Source: Ooceraea biroi (taxonomy: Eukaryota > Arthropoda > Insecta > Hymenoptera > Formicidae). From it: DNA of 64,000 nucleotides. A model generated the notes under the pieces. The model did no database searches and was not told the DNA's origin. It saw only the letters and a program-made list of their open reading frames with translations. Positions 34,036-45,049 of this stretch are shown here, piece by piece (within the stretch, counting starts at the first letter, position 1; each line of letters begins with the position of its first letter). A program made the position numbers and the translations under genes. The stretch covers positions 8,370,001 to 8,434,000 of the forward strand of contig NC_039508.1 in the NCBI RefSeq assembly GCF_003672135.1, in the 5' to 3' direction.

Positions 34036-34346
34036 GCCAAGAACGCTTGGCGGAGGCGAAGAACGCTTCACCCCGCGCTCGGTGCAGTGACGAAAGACGA
34101 ATGGTCATCTGACCGGAGTTCGTGGCCGAGAACGCTCGGCGGAGGCGAAGAACGCTTCACCCCCGGGCACGAGTTCGGTGTGTGACAGTTGCTCACGGAT
34201 GTCTCTGACAGGCCGTTGCCGGGAACGCTCGGCGGAGACCAAGTACGCTTGACCCCCGTGAACGGTGCGTTGTCGAGAGAATCGGTGGCGGGGATCGGAC
34301 TGGTCGTCTAACTAAGAACCCTTAGCGGAGGTCAAGAACACTTGAC
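34036..34346. repeat. Four tandem double-hairpin units with compensatory changes
   Basis: Units at 34036-34071, 34125-34160, 34218-34253 and 34312-34346, spaced 87-94 bases. Each has two short stems with four-base loops (AACG, also AACC, TACG, AACA) joined by GGAG. First stems: GCCAAG/CTTGGC, GCCGAG/CTCGGC, GCCGGG/CTCGGC, CTAAG/CTTAG. Second stems: GAAG/CTTC, GAAG/CTTC, CAAG/CTTG, GTCAAG/CTTGAC. Paired positions change together while the sequence between units does not align well. Confidence 0.8.
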
Positions 34347-34493
34347 CCCGGTTCGGACCAGGATAGATCGGACTCGGTTTCGGCTTGGAGTTCGGATGCG
34401 GCGTAGATCGAGAATTCGTATCGAAAGCTCGGATCGTAGCGTCGGATTCGGAAGTCGGATCGAACTAGGCTGACTCTCAGCCGAATACAGCCT

Positions 34494-34501
34494 CTTTTAT
34501 A
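34494..34501 (-). promoter_or_regulatory. TATA box on the minus strand
   Basis: TATAAAAG within GGTATAAAAGAGGCTG. It would start a minus-strand transcript near 34465, about 120 bases before the hairpin array. Confidence 0.6.
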
Positions 34502-35744
34502 CCTGGCTGTTTGGCTGTTTCCTCTGGTGGGGGTTCGATCGGCGGCGACGTCGGAGCGGCGGTACGGAGGACGTCGCGCCCCCTTCCGGCCCTCACCGGA
34601 GTAGATCGGCTTAGGAACCGGTTAGCTTGTTTGCGGGTTGTTTTGGCGCACAGCGCCTGCTCTTCGCCCGCTCTTCGCCCGCCTGGTGTTCGGGCGTGCG
34701 GCATCGGCGGATGTTTGGCCGGAAATACACGATGCGGAGGGGTGCATCGTTACACATTAGACGAGGAGGGACCAGCAATATCAGTATCACTGTCTGCACC
34801 ATATAATGTAAGAGTATTTGCAGGTTTTTTTGCTGTAGGTGCATATAAAATATCTGTCGACATACGACGTAGGTTCTCATGATCAATTTAATATTTAAAG
34901 CTGTTTTCCCCCTCGTCTTCAATGCTGATTTTAAAACGCAAGTGGCATTAATATTGGTCGACGATAGCCTGTTTCTTTTTTTTGTTTTTACATCGGGCAA
35001 GATAGAAAATATTCTTTCCGGATCCACATTCGAATGCGGAAGTGATCCAATTGCATTGACGAGTGATCGTGAATTTGGATATTTAAGATTATCAGATATA
35101 AAAATTTTTTTCCTCATATTATCAAAATTTAATGATGCGAGAGTTTGTTTTCTTCCATAGTCAAATCAAAATGCAATGCATGCCATTCTTCTTTCAAAGC
35201 ATCGACATGAAAATCGCCTAAGGTTCTAGCGATAAATGAAACATTATTGAACGATTTTTCTCTATCATTATCAAACAAAGCTGTGTGTGATTCAAAAACG
35301 TGTAATCTATATAAAAATACGTTATGCACAGGTAATCTCTTTTTACTTTCCTTGGCAACGGTAACATAAAATTCCAAACACTTTTGCTGTATATTTATGA
35401 TAACATCTTCATGTCCATCGTTTAGTAAGTCACGAAGATATTCTTCACATTCTGACCCTAAATTTATATCATGAAGAGTGTTGCGTAAATTAAATCGCGT
35501 TGGGAATGGGGAGAGAATTCACTGGATGCCGAGTGGATCCTTGGATTTATTTGGATGCATGGGCAGATAGAGTAGGGGTGGTGAAGTCTTGAAGGAATCC
35601 GAGGATTGTGTTCGTAGCGGGAAGTTGGCAAGTTCACTTACGTGCAGGTCCGAAGGCTGTTTCCAAAGTTGAGGGAAGTAGGAGGGTGGATCCGTGGTTG
35701 GTGCCGAGGGATGTTTAAATCGCGCCGTAGAGGTGGTCAATCAG

Positions 35745-36065
35745 TGGTCACGAGGATCGGGAACGTCACCGAGGAGGCGTCACAGCGGCGGTCACGAGGA
35801 CTGAGAACTACGCCGGCCACTAGGACCAGGGTACGACGCCGTAAGGCGTACCAGCAGCAGTCGCAAGGACCGGGAACCTCACCGAGGAGGCGTATCAGCA
35901 GCGGTCACAAGGGCCGAGAACCATCACGCCGTGGAGGCGATCCAGCAGCGGTCACGAGGACCGAGAACCACGCCATTGAAGCGATCCAGCAGCGGTCATA
36001 AGGACCGAGAACCACGCCGGCCACTAGGACCGGAGAACAACGCCGTAAGGCGTATCAGCAGCGGA
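35745..36065. repeat. About eight tandem units with paired short stems
   Basis: Units begin near 35745, 35790, 35815, 35859, 35903, 35950, 35994 and 36020. A typical unit has GGTC-acgag-GACC, then GAGAACC, then CGCC-gtgga-GGCG, then CCAGCAGC. Variants keep pairing in several copies (ACGCC-gtaa-GGCGT, GGTC-ataag-GACC), while others lose it (CGCC-attga-AGCG). Confidence 0.7.
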
Positions 36066-36339
36066 TCAAATCGTCCTCCACGAAGCAGGAACAGAAACAC
36101 AAGGAGCAGGAATAATCCGGTTTCAACCGGAGCAGGATCGGTCTTCTTCGGTGTCCAGGGTCGAATGGTCGAGGATTGGTCTTCTTCGGTGTCCAGGGTC
36201 GGAGTCGAGGATCGGTGCCGGAAAAAAGGTCCCGGAAAAGGATGCCCGAACGGTTAGTATCTTATAGGTCGCTTGACGTATTTCTCTTCCGAGAACATAC
36301 TGGCTCTCCTGGCCATCTGGTGGCGATTCGGGAAGCGAG

Positions 36340-36482
36340 CGAGACGGGTGGCGGCGCGCGGGATCGGAGCTCGGACGGTGGAGAGAGTCCCGCCGGAACG
36401 CGAAATCACAGCGCGGACCATGGAGAGAGTCCCGCCGTGATGCGGGATGGAAGCGCGGACCATGAAGAGAGTCCCGCGGGAT
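36340..36482. repeat. Three tandem ~45-bp units
   Basis: Units share GCGCGGACCATGGAGAGAGT followed by CCCGC, each able to pair GGAC with GTCC. The open frames on both strands here reflect the repeat. Confidence 0.7.
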
Positions 36483-36855
36483 GGAATGTTTTTTTTTTGG
36501 ATGAGCCTTTCTTCTTTCTTTCCGAACAAAGAGACTTATGATTGTTCTTTTCATGAAATGAAATATTTGTAAGTAAATGTGTTAATGAATCTGGTTTCAA
36601 AAAATTTTTAGAAATTTGCGTTAGGAAGTCACCTAATTTAGGATGTAACAAATGAATCCTTGTTTCAACAGGCTGAAAGAAAGCATTAAATGAATTTAAA
36701 ACATTTTAAATATACTTTAGAAATAGGAAATATGCTTTTGTATCTACATTGTCCATTACAGATAATAAGTATTCCCCAGACTTTGATGTATCGCTCATAA
36801 CCGTTTCACGAAGGAAAGATTTTAATGTATCCCATGATTCAAGAACTCTATCAAT

Positions 36856-39272
36856 TGTGACGTCCCGCGAAAATCCGGCTATCATTTTTCCTCGCAAATA
36901 GAACTTTAATGCGCCGAGTCACACGCGCGACGTCTCTCGCCATCGGCAATCGCAGCCGATACGCCATTTTGTCGGCCTGACTCCCACCCTGATCGCCAAG
37001 ACAGTCATCTCAATCCGCAGAAGGGGAGGACCCAAAGGTCCCACCATCAACCGGCCGTACCGGGGAAGGAGGAAAACTCACGCCTCACCACCAAACGGCA
37101 GGCCGCCAAATCGAGGGACTTCAGTGCAGCACTACTTCCCGTCACTCTTAACTACGACTCCGGACGAGTCAGTTCCCGCCGAGTCTCGAACCTCTGCTTC
37201 TAATTCTAATTCGAACTTAGTCTAATTCTATATCTTGCCACTCTAAACTTAGTTTATTTTTATCGTCTCATTAAACTTAGTTTATTTCTATATCGTTCTA
37301 TTCAAATTTAGTTTATTTCTATATCGTTTTATTCAGTTTTAGTTTATTTCTAGAAGTTATTCTACATTGTAATTGTAACCCTTTTATTATTAGAATATAG
37401 CTTTTGTGTGTTAACTCAGTATCTTATTAGCGCATACCTTTCAACCAACCAATCCCTACGCGTAAACTAAACCATAAGTGTAATCGTAACTAGTGCAATC
37501 CCGACGAACCAACGCACAGTGTGAATAACCCTAGTGACGTTCCTTCTCCGACACGTTCTACGATCTCGACAGTGCGGTCCTCGCACGTGGATATTGTTAA
37601 ACGTGATCCCTTACATAAGTGAACTGCCAGTGCGGTCCACGCACGCCAGTCTCGCTTACCCTCTGATACCCTCAATCCTATCAACAGCACTAGCGATTAA
37701 AGTAATTATCGAGAATCACTGGAACTAGATGCCGAAAACGAGACGAGGAGGAAAGAAGCACCGTGCGCGACGCCTGCTTCAAAACATTTCCAAGTTTCTT
37801 TACGAAACACCAAGCGCCGATATTTCATCATATTGCGGTGTCGAACCTTGCTATATCGATCCTGAATACGAACAACTATTTCAGACACGTGTACCGTCCG
37901 AAAGCATACAGCCGCGTTGCGATAATAATAATAATCCCGCTGTAGCGCGACCTGCAAAACTGCGAGTGATTAGTAATTCCGCGTGCACCTACCGAGTGAG
38001 TATAATTAGGAACGTAAATAAGAGCAAAGGAGAAGAGGACACGTGGTCGACGAGGTTAACCCCGATCTCGCACAAAGTACGATATTCGCTGTGCCAAGAC
38101 ATCCCCGAGGACGACCCTCGACGAAACCATTACAATAGACTGGCGCAAGAAAGCAAGGTGCAGAGCTGGATCGAGAACAATCAGAAGTATTCTAGTAAGT
38201 AAAATTACTGTCGCAGCATAATTTCATTCCTACTAAAATTATATATATATTTGTCGTTTTAATACCAAAATATTATTTTTGTTATTCTTTTTACTCCATT
38301 TTAGTATTAGAATATTATTAACCGATCATTATAAAATGAGAAGAATCATAATTGACCTATCGTCGCAATCATCTTAATGAATTGTTAATAGAATTGTTTG
38401 TTCAAGTCAAAAGTGAAGGGAACTATAATTGATTATTAACGAAATCATTTATCTAAACTGGAAGTGAAAGGCAGAGCTAATTACTTGTATCATAATCAAC
38501 CTAATGAAATTTTAATGGAACTGTGTCTGAAATCAAAGAGAAAGGAATGACAATTAGTCACTAATGGAACTATTTACCTAATTCAAAGGAGAAAGCTAGA
38601 GTTAATTACCTATCGTCACAATCAATTTAGTGGTTTGTTAATAGAATTGTTTGTCGAAATCCATAAGCGAAAGGGACCATAGGAGAACATCGTGCAATGT
38701 GCCGTGGAATTATACGACAAAACGGTTCCACCCAGCTCGTGAACCCAGTTGTCGAATATCAACGTCGAACTGCAGTTGTCTCGTGCATGAAATACACCGC
38801 GTATTTGCTTGATTTCAGTCGAATCCTAATTTGCGAAAGGTGCCTCAATAATTTAAGCGAAATCCCTTACCCTGAGGGACAATATTTCACGCGTATTTCG
38901 AAACACGACTTGTACGTTGGATTTAACCGTCACGTCCCTACGTGTGAATTGTGTCGCGCGAATCTCGCAACATACGCCTCGTTTTACACCTACGACAATT
39001 GCTCGGACAACTATCTCGAACTCATTGAACAACTACGGTATACCGGTGAGAGCATTTACGAACTACCTGACCCAACTGTGATTCGTTTTCAAGGTGATTA
39101 CATGGGTAGGGTCTCACCCTCGACCGACCAGTAGACGCGTCTTCCTCGCGAATAACCTTGATCGCGGGTATCCCCGGGTAGAGTTTCGCGACTCCGCGAC
39201 CCGTAATAGCGATCGTGTCCCGTCTACGGCCAGACTCGCCCTCTCGTGGCACTGACCCGGCGTGACGTAACA
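36856..39272 (+). mobile_element. LTR-like unit with 4-bp target duplication and its own ORFs
   Basis: Runs from TGTGACGTCCCGCG to CGTGACGTAACA, with CAAT immediately on both sides (36852-36855, 39273-39276). Removing the unit and one CAAT joins the hAT-type frame (HYTC to IDRVLESW), which fixes both limits. TG...CA ends and a 4-bp duplication are retroelement features. No reverse transcriptase, integrase or second LTR is visible. A tandem of about 35 bases (TTAGTTTATTTCTATATCG) lies at 37235-37345. Two long open frames occur on the plus strand. Confidence 0.7.
37729..39134 (+). CDS. Unknown two-exon gene inside the LTR-like unit
   Basis: Exon 1 starts with ATG at 37729; the protein begins MPKTRRGGKKHRARRLLQ, strongly basic, and stays open for 157 codons. 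At 38195 the sequence is GTAAGT, a good splice donor. An AG at 38681-38682 would join exon 2 in frame, which then stays open to 39134 (first internal Met at 38697). The predicted protein has about 305 residues. Exon 2 has two cysteine pairs, ICERCLNN and CELCRANL, suggesting zinc binding. The intron holds about four degenerate repeats. I recognise no family. The splice call is inference; the acceptor lacks a strong pyrimidine tract. Confidence 0.5.
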
Positions 39273-40254
39273 CAATACATGTATAATGCGTAAGCCGTAT
39301 CACATAATTTCAAAATTTTGTGATTTGTCTCTTGAAAACATTAGCAAACTCATTGTAAATAGCTGGCCGCTGTGGACTGCTATTAATAAAAGTTGCGATT
39401 TTTCTCAAGAACTCGTCGCAAAAATCAGGCATTTTAGCGCACGCAGCGTGCGCAGCCAATGCAGCGGAATGGCAAGAACATGAAACTGTTAATAAATTTG
39501 GACATTTTGCTTCAAGCTTCTTTTTAAATGATAAATGCTTTCCTGTCATGACAGACGCATTGTCGCATGACAGTGCAATAATATTTAAAAATGGAATCTG
39601 AAGTTTAAACATTTCAGATTGAAATGCATTGAATAATTTTTCTGCACTACAATCTCTTGCATCAATATCAATTAACTTGACTAATTGCGACCGAATATCT
39701 ATAGTTTCGGAATCCACGTATCGAACATGAAATGTCATCCATTTAGCATTCGTAATATCAGATGTTTCATCTATGAAAATGGAGAATTTCGTATTTTGAA
39801 TACTACGTACTACGTACTACACGTTCCGTCTCAACAGGACATAAAACAGTACATATAATATTCTTATATTTTGTTCGACCCATATTCATGCCTTTCAAGA
39901 CATGAGGATTTTTTCCTATGTCTTGAAAAAGACTGAGAATCTCATTTGCTGTTTGATAAGGAATATTCTTTTCCGTCATCAATGCTGCAAAACGTATTTC
40001 GGCTAATTTCCTTTGCTCATCATACGTTAAATGAGATTCATCAATTTGCGTTTCAAAATCTTCGTTCCATTTGTTCGCGTCATTTTTTCCACAATTAGTT
40101 ATGTGCAACTTGGATTCTGCGTGTCTATGTATTTGTGACAGGCCACCAGTAATAAATGTATCACAAATAATACAGAATACTAAGTTCGCATTATTTGGTA
40201 CTTCGCGTAACCATAATTTATATTCAATAAGCTTCAATTAGTTCAGGCCGCCAG

Positions 40255-41335
40255 AATAATACATTAAAGAAACAACCAATCAATCATCGACCAGGCTGGC
40301 AATTTTATTATTAGTAATAGCGAATTACACTACGTTTCGGCCAGGCTTCCAGCCCTTCTCAAGTGTCGAAAAACATAATCATTATACAAGTCAATTTCTA
40401 AAATACAATAAACAAAGTACATGAATAATAATAAACATAAAAATAAATATAAAATTATAAAAGTATATATAACCTTAATGAAAAGCCACAAAAAATAAAT
40501 AAATAAATTCCACTCACTGACAGAAAATTCAGAGATCAGACTAAGATTCAACATATCTTACAAGAAACATGTCTACACTCGAACAAGGTCGACAAACGAG
40601 TGAAGCTACGGAGAAACACATTACGTGTTTATCACAATAGGATCGTAAATACCGGGCCAATTTTCAGTGTCTACCTGTTTCTCACGTTTAATGAAAAACA
40701 TTTCAGCGATCTCGCGCTTCTTCTTGTGAGTTTCCTTATGCAAAATGTTAACATTGTTCCAATTGAATTCATGATTGTTGTTCAATCTATGTTTACTGAC
40801 TACAGATAGAGCACTGTCAGGCCGCTTAACATTAGATTTGTGTTCATTAATTCGAGTATTCAAATGCCTCTTTGTCTGTCTTATATAACAGTAGTTACAA
40901 TCCAAACAATTAATTTTATAGACTACACCAGTCTGTTGCGCCTTCGTCAACATATCTTTACCGCGTTTAATAATACATCCGAGTCTATTGGGAACAGTGT
41001 AAACCACATCAAAATTAAAATGTTTGAAAAATCTACATATCTTGTCGCTCACTCCATTAATATACGGTATAGTAAATATCTCACGTCTTGACATATCTTT
41101 ATTGACTGAATGCCCTTTATCATATTTAATTAAACTCAACCGTTTCTTAATGTATTTATTAATGAAAACCAAAGGATAGCAATTATTAAAAAGGATCGAC
41201 CGGACAATATCTATATTATCAGAGTGGAATCTATCGTCAGATAATCGTATAGCCCTGTCAACTAGTCCATTAATAACACTAATCTTATACTTAACAGGAT
41301 GACATGAAAAATAGTTAACGTAACGCCCGGAAAAG
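40255..41335 (-). mobile_element. Penelope-like retroelement 3' half
   Basis: Carries the reverse transcriptase C-terminus, the GIY-YIG nuclease and a 3' region with the shared motif TTGAGAAGGGCTGG...GGCCGAAACG (40370-40333). The 5' part is missing; homology stops at about 41335, close to the MITE at 41362. Confidence 0.8.
40621..41335 (-). pseudogene. Penelope-like RT C-terminus and GIY-YIG endonuclease
   Basis: The frame is open throughout. HPVKYKISVINGLVDRAIRL is the reverse transcriptase thumb region. After FTIPYINGVSDKICRFFKHF comes the nuclease: VVYKINCLDCNYCYIRQTKR, then R.NEH, SVVSKHRLNNNHEFNW, and the tail EKQVDTENWPGIYDPIV. In the YIGQTKR motif glycine is replaced by arginine (YIRQTKR), likely harmful. 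The catalytic reverse transcriptase core is missing, so only a 5'-truncated relic remains. Confidence 0.8.
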
Positions 41336-41361
41336 GTATCGCAAACCCAGAAAAGGTGGGT

Positions 41362-41792
41362 TAAATATTTTAATACATAGAAATATGGCAATACAAATAA
41401 GTGTTTTTTTCAAAATACTTGGCGCTGCTAAACCGAATCACAAATTGTCTTAGTATGTAAATAATCTAAAGATTATAATAATTTCCTCAAACTCTAAATT
41501 ACATAACAACTCGCTGAAATACATATATGTACAAATGTAGTTAAACTTATTCTATACTTAATTCTAATGTCACATACGGACACACAATACACAACACACA
41601 CAATACACAACACACACACACACGCACGCACGCACGCACGCACGCACACACACGCACGCACGCACGCACGCATTCACAAGAAAGAAAGAAATAGAATGAG
41701 GTAATTAACATAATGATTCGGTTTAACAGCGCCAAGTATTTTGAAAAAAACACTTATTTGTATTGCCATATTTCTATGTATTAAAATATTTA
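41362..41792. mobile_element. MITE with 80-bp inverted repeats and microsatellite loop
   Basis: TAAATATTTTAATACATAGA at the left is mirrored at 41773-41792, and the pairing extends about 80 bases, through CTTGGCGCTGCTAAACCGAA. The interior includes a CA/CG-rich microsatellite (41579-41681). No coding capacity is seen. The target duplication is not resolvable in the AT-rich flank. Confidence 0.75.
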
Positions 41793-42690
41793 TAATAAAG
41801 TAATAAATTTTCTGGTTTGCATAAATACCCATTGTAGTTGGCGCAATTTGTTCATATCATTAGTTTTGTAGAGTCCTTTTTTGAAAGAACTTCAGGCGCG
41901 TATACTTGGCGCTTTTTTTAAAAAGGTAATTTTGTTGTTTGAAGAATACGTGCAAAAGAATAATACACAGTAAAAAAGTAAGAGCATCTATGATTTACGT
42001 CTCTATCAGTAAATGGAATAAGTATTTTCAGTTTTTAGAATGATTAATTGTTATTAAAAAAACAGACTATTGTTTGCTGGGAAAATCTTTAAACTATTAA
42101 AGCCGTCCAATATCGCTTAATGAAACACGTAATGAGCCTAGTACAACACTCGCTTACAAAATTATGCTGATTAGTCAAGCGACGCCAAGTACATACAAAA
42201 CCAAGGTTCCAAGCAATGAGCATTACTGCATAGACGTCGAGCGTTGCCAAATTCATTGCATAAACGTCGAGCGCTACCGTATAGCTTATCCGGAATTTCA
42301 TGCCAAATTCATGTCAAACAAACTTTTGATTAAAATATCTCAGGAACTAAAGCCATATTCAAAAATCTAACGGCACTTTTATAATATAATGTGGATACAA
42401 GCTTTCGATCGCGACCACTCCGAATAAGATTGATGCAGTTAATGCTGAGATATTGTAATCGTATGCTAGAACTGTGACGTTTCGTTTTTCTCCATTTCCA
42501 TATTCTTGTTCAGACTCACGTACGTATGCTCGCAAGCAAAGCTATTTTGTCCCTCAAGGTGCGTTCACACATGCACGACTTATTTAATTTATTAGGAATT
42601 AAAAATGATTTTGATACATGAGAAATGATTTATTGTAATATAAATAAATAAAAATATAAATTGCATAAATTATAAAAAGTTTAAATTTAA
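41793..42690. other. No recognised gene
   Basis: Mostly AT-rich. A short internal duplication (about 42220-42285, GCATAGACGTCGAGCG and GCATAAACGTCGAGCG) is the only structure seen. Confidence 0.6.
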
Positions 42691-42694
42691 TTAT

Positions 42695-43065
42695 TTTAAT
42701 AGATACAATTTTTGTCGATCATACTGGCTAACGTGTGCTCGATGGTCAGCACTAAATACGCGATAAACTGCACGCCGACGGGGTTTGTCAGTCATATGCA
42801 GTAATAAATCATCAAATGAAGCTGGAAAGGAGCGTTTCGTCTTGAGATCGTCTGCAGACTCATCAGTAGGGCTGTGCAGACGATCCCTTGCCCTAGACGC
42901 TGATAAACGAAGTTGTTAGAAATGTGTATATATTGCAACAGTGCCGTACAGAGTGCCTGCGAGAAACCCACAAGCGCGCCCCCACACGGTACATATTGCA
43001 AACCCTATAACTAGATCAAGGGTGTATTAAATTGAAATATTTTTAATCGCCAGTTTAGTTTCATA
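42695..43065 (-). repeat. Dispersed repeat family, copy 1
   Basis: This block is repeated in inverse orientation at 46110-46510, and its first 145 bases are repeated directly at 45639-45785. A related copy is at 55800-56170. It includes GCCTGCGAGAAACCCACAAG, whose reverse matches the hairpin tail of the Helitron at 7393. Possibly a non-autonomous Helitron relative; the ends are not defined. Confidence 0.6.
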
Positions 43066-43935
43066 TACAGGGTGTCCCATTTTAATGTCCCCCCCCAAAT
43101 AACTTTTATTTTTGATTGTAGAAAAAAATGTTTCAGACAAAAGTTATTTGGTTCGAAGGGGGATACAAGATGGTGTCATTAGTTTGACCTTGAATAGTTG
43201 CTTGAAGGTCACGTGAAGGTCACCTTCAATTTTTTAAATTAAAACCCCAATTGTTTATTAGCAGAATCTGATTCTCTGTCGAAAAGTAAGTAACTTTTAT
43301 CCGAAACATTTTTTTTAAAAAACGTCCTTATCCTGAAAACTCAGGTCCGACCGTTGGCGGACCAATGATAATAACTCGCTTTATAACAGATACTGAAACG
43401 GAAAATGTTTTTTCGTTAAGTACTTTTGGAGTTATAAGGCTTGAAAGTTACAATATCTCTGTTTTGCGCGCCGCCAGCGCGCCGACAGCTCGTGCGGCGC
43501 GGTACTCTCTCTACTTCGCTTGCCAATACGTCGCGCCGAGCCGTGAGCCGCGTCTGCAGACTAGCAACACCGTCCACGGGGCAACTTCGTCTAGCGATAA
43601 TATTTATGTTTCTAACCAGTGCAAATGAATATTTGAAAGTGTCTACACTTGTCTTGTCTGACATCATATCTACACTTTGAAGCATCAATCGTGTTTATAC
43701 ATAGTTGTAAACATGTAAACATGAAATGACGGTATAGCCACGCTCTACCATATTATTATTATTGCTCTCTCCTCTCTCCTTTCTAATCTCTATGTAACGT
43801 ATTATCAATCTAAATCTGCGATTAAGACAATTTTTTGTTCTCTGACAAAAGGCAGAGAGTAATAGTAGAAAGTACAAATTAGAGAGCATCGTTAGTTAAC
43901 TTTGATAAATTCAGTGACGTATCTGTCCTCACAAA

Positions 43936-45013
43936 ATGTCAAATTATCCACCAAACGAAGTAGTCGACATTCTTCTTATTCTTGGTGAATGTCATAGAAA
44001 CTACAGACGTGCGGTACGCGTCTATGCTCAACGATATCCTGATCGCCGGCATCCAGCTGATCACCAAATCCGCAATATTGAAATAAGATCTCGCACGAAT
44101 ATATTTCATCGCCAAAGACAGAGAAACAGACTTCAGACCAATAATGCCCCTAGAGTTCTTACGATATTGGGCTTGGTCCATATTAATCCACATATTAGTA
44201 TTCGTCAAGCGCAAAATCAAATTGGAATTCCAAAAGCCACTATTCATCGCATATTACAATCGGTTCGATACCATCCTTACCACATAACTCTTGTACAGGA
44301 ATTAAACGCAAACGACCACAGAATAGGAGCACAATTATGTAGACTCGATATATTAGATCAGGAGCCAGAATTTTTTTCGAATGTCCTGTCCGGAGATAAA
44401 GCAATATTTCACAGCAATGGGTGTCTCAATAGACATAATTGTCATTATTGGTCACCAGTAAATCCTCACTGATATCGACAAGTATTATACCAGCACCGTT
44501 GGAACCTTCATGTTTGGGTGGGAATATGCCATGGTGAAATCATCGGACATCACTTCTTTGAACATACCATCTCGGGTGCATCCTATTTACAGTTCCTTCA
44601 GGATCATTTCCCAGAATACCTTGAGAACATTCCATTAAATACCCGCCAGAGGTGTTGGTTCCAGCAAGATGGTGCTCCAGTTCATTTTCATCATGATGTT
44701 AGGACTTTCTTAGACGAGCACTATTCAAATCGTTGGATAGGTCGAGGAGGACCAGTCCTGTGGCTTCCAAGACCACCAAGATTACCAGATTTAAATCTGC
44801 TGGATTTTTTCTTCTGGGGTTATTCAAAAAATATTGTTTACAAGAATGCACCGACTACCAGATTAGACATGATGAATAGAATAAAGAGAGTTTTGTGAAT
44901 CGATAACGTCAGAGGTACTGAGATCAGTATTAGAAAATTTTTAAAGTAGACTTCGATTATGCTTACGGAATAATGGCGGACATTTTGAACATTTGATTCG
45001 AAGACCTGAATGA
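43936..45013 (+). pseudogene. IS630/Tc1-mariner transposase (DD41D group), broken
   Basis: Starts MSNYPPNEVVDILLILGECH and ends NGGHFEHLIRRPE. The N-terminal helix-turn-helix region is open. The first catalytic block reads VLSGDKAIFHSNG, with lysine where glutamate usually follows the aspartate. A stop follows NPH at about 44470. The rest reads FHTISGASY-like, FQQDGAPVHF (second aspartate) and LPDLNLLDFFFWG (third). Another stop comes at about 44897, and the C-terminus is readable in a shifted frame. A small insertion (PRPPR) lengthens the spacing to the third aspartate. Confidence 0.85.
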
Positions 45014-45049
45014 TGTTCAATTGCATTCTTCCAGAAGAATCATTTAACT

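Larger units (their letters stand above)
33712..34756 (-). mobile_element. GC-rich LTR-like insertion with TATA box and hairpin array
   Basis: On the minus strand it begins TGTAACGATGCACCCCTCC at 34756, directly after the last codons of the hAT-type gene. A good TATA box lies about 255 bases in. The following region, which would be the transcribed leader, contains four paired hairpins (34346-34036). GC content is far above the surroundings. The left limit is uncertain and a target duplication could not be confirmed. Confidence 0.5.
35500..36492 (-). mobile_element. GC-rich LTR-like insertion with repeat arrays
   Basis: Interrupts the hAT-type gene between SLCSER and RFNLRNTLHDI. A TATAAG motif is on the minus strand at 36266-36261 (CCTATAAG). 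The array 35745-36065 lies downstream of it and the array 36340-36482 upstream. A 40-base direct repeat containing TCTTCTTCGGTGTCCAGGGT occurs at about 36141 and 36179. Terminal sequences and target duplication are not clear. Confidence 0.45.
34757..40237 (-). pseudogene. hAT-superfamily transposase-like gene, interrupted
   Basis: From 40237: a BED-like zinc finger (VFCIICDTF...IHRHAESKLH), then FIDETSDITNAKWM with a catalytic aspartate (about 39760), then LSCDNASVMTG and CSCHSAALAAHAACAKMPDF. The frame continues to 39277, crosses the LTR-like unit 36856-39272 and resumes as IDRVLESWDTLKSFL. A second GC-rich insertion (about 35500-36492) separates it from the C-terminal part. That part ends with the hAT dimerisation motif YPNSRSLVNAIGSLPHSNVD, PERIFSILPDVKTKKRNRL. 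A frameshift precedes the last residues. No terminal repeats were identified. hAT enzymes cut and paste DNA and dimerise through this C-terminal domain. Confidence 0.8.

Noticed and set aside
35745..36065. Regularly spaced repeats as a CRISPR array
   Set aside because: Units are contiguous tandem repeats without unique spacers, and the genome is eukaryotic.
35642..36541. Long Arg/Ser/Gly-rich frames on both strands
   Set aside because: Products of the tandem hairpin arrays; no domain and both strands are open.
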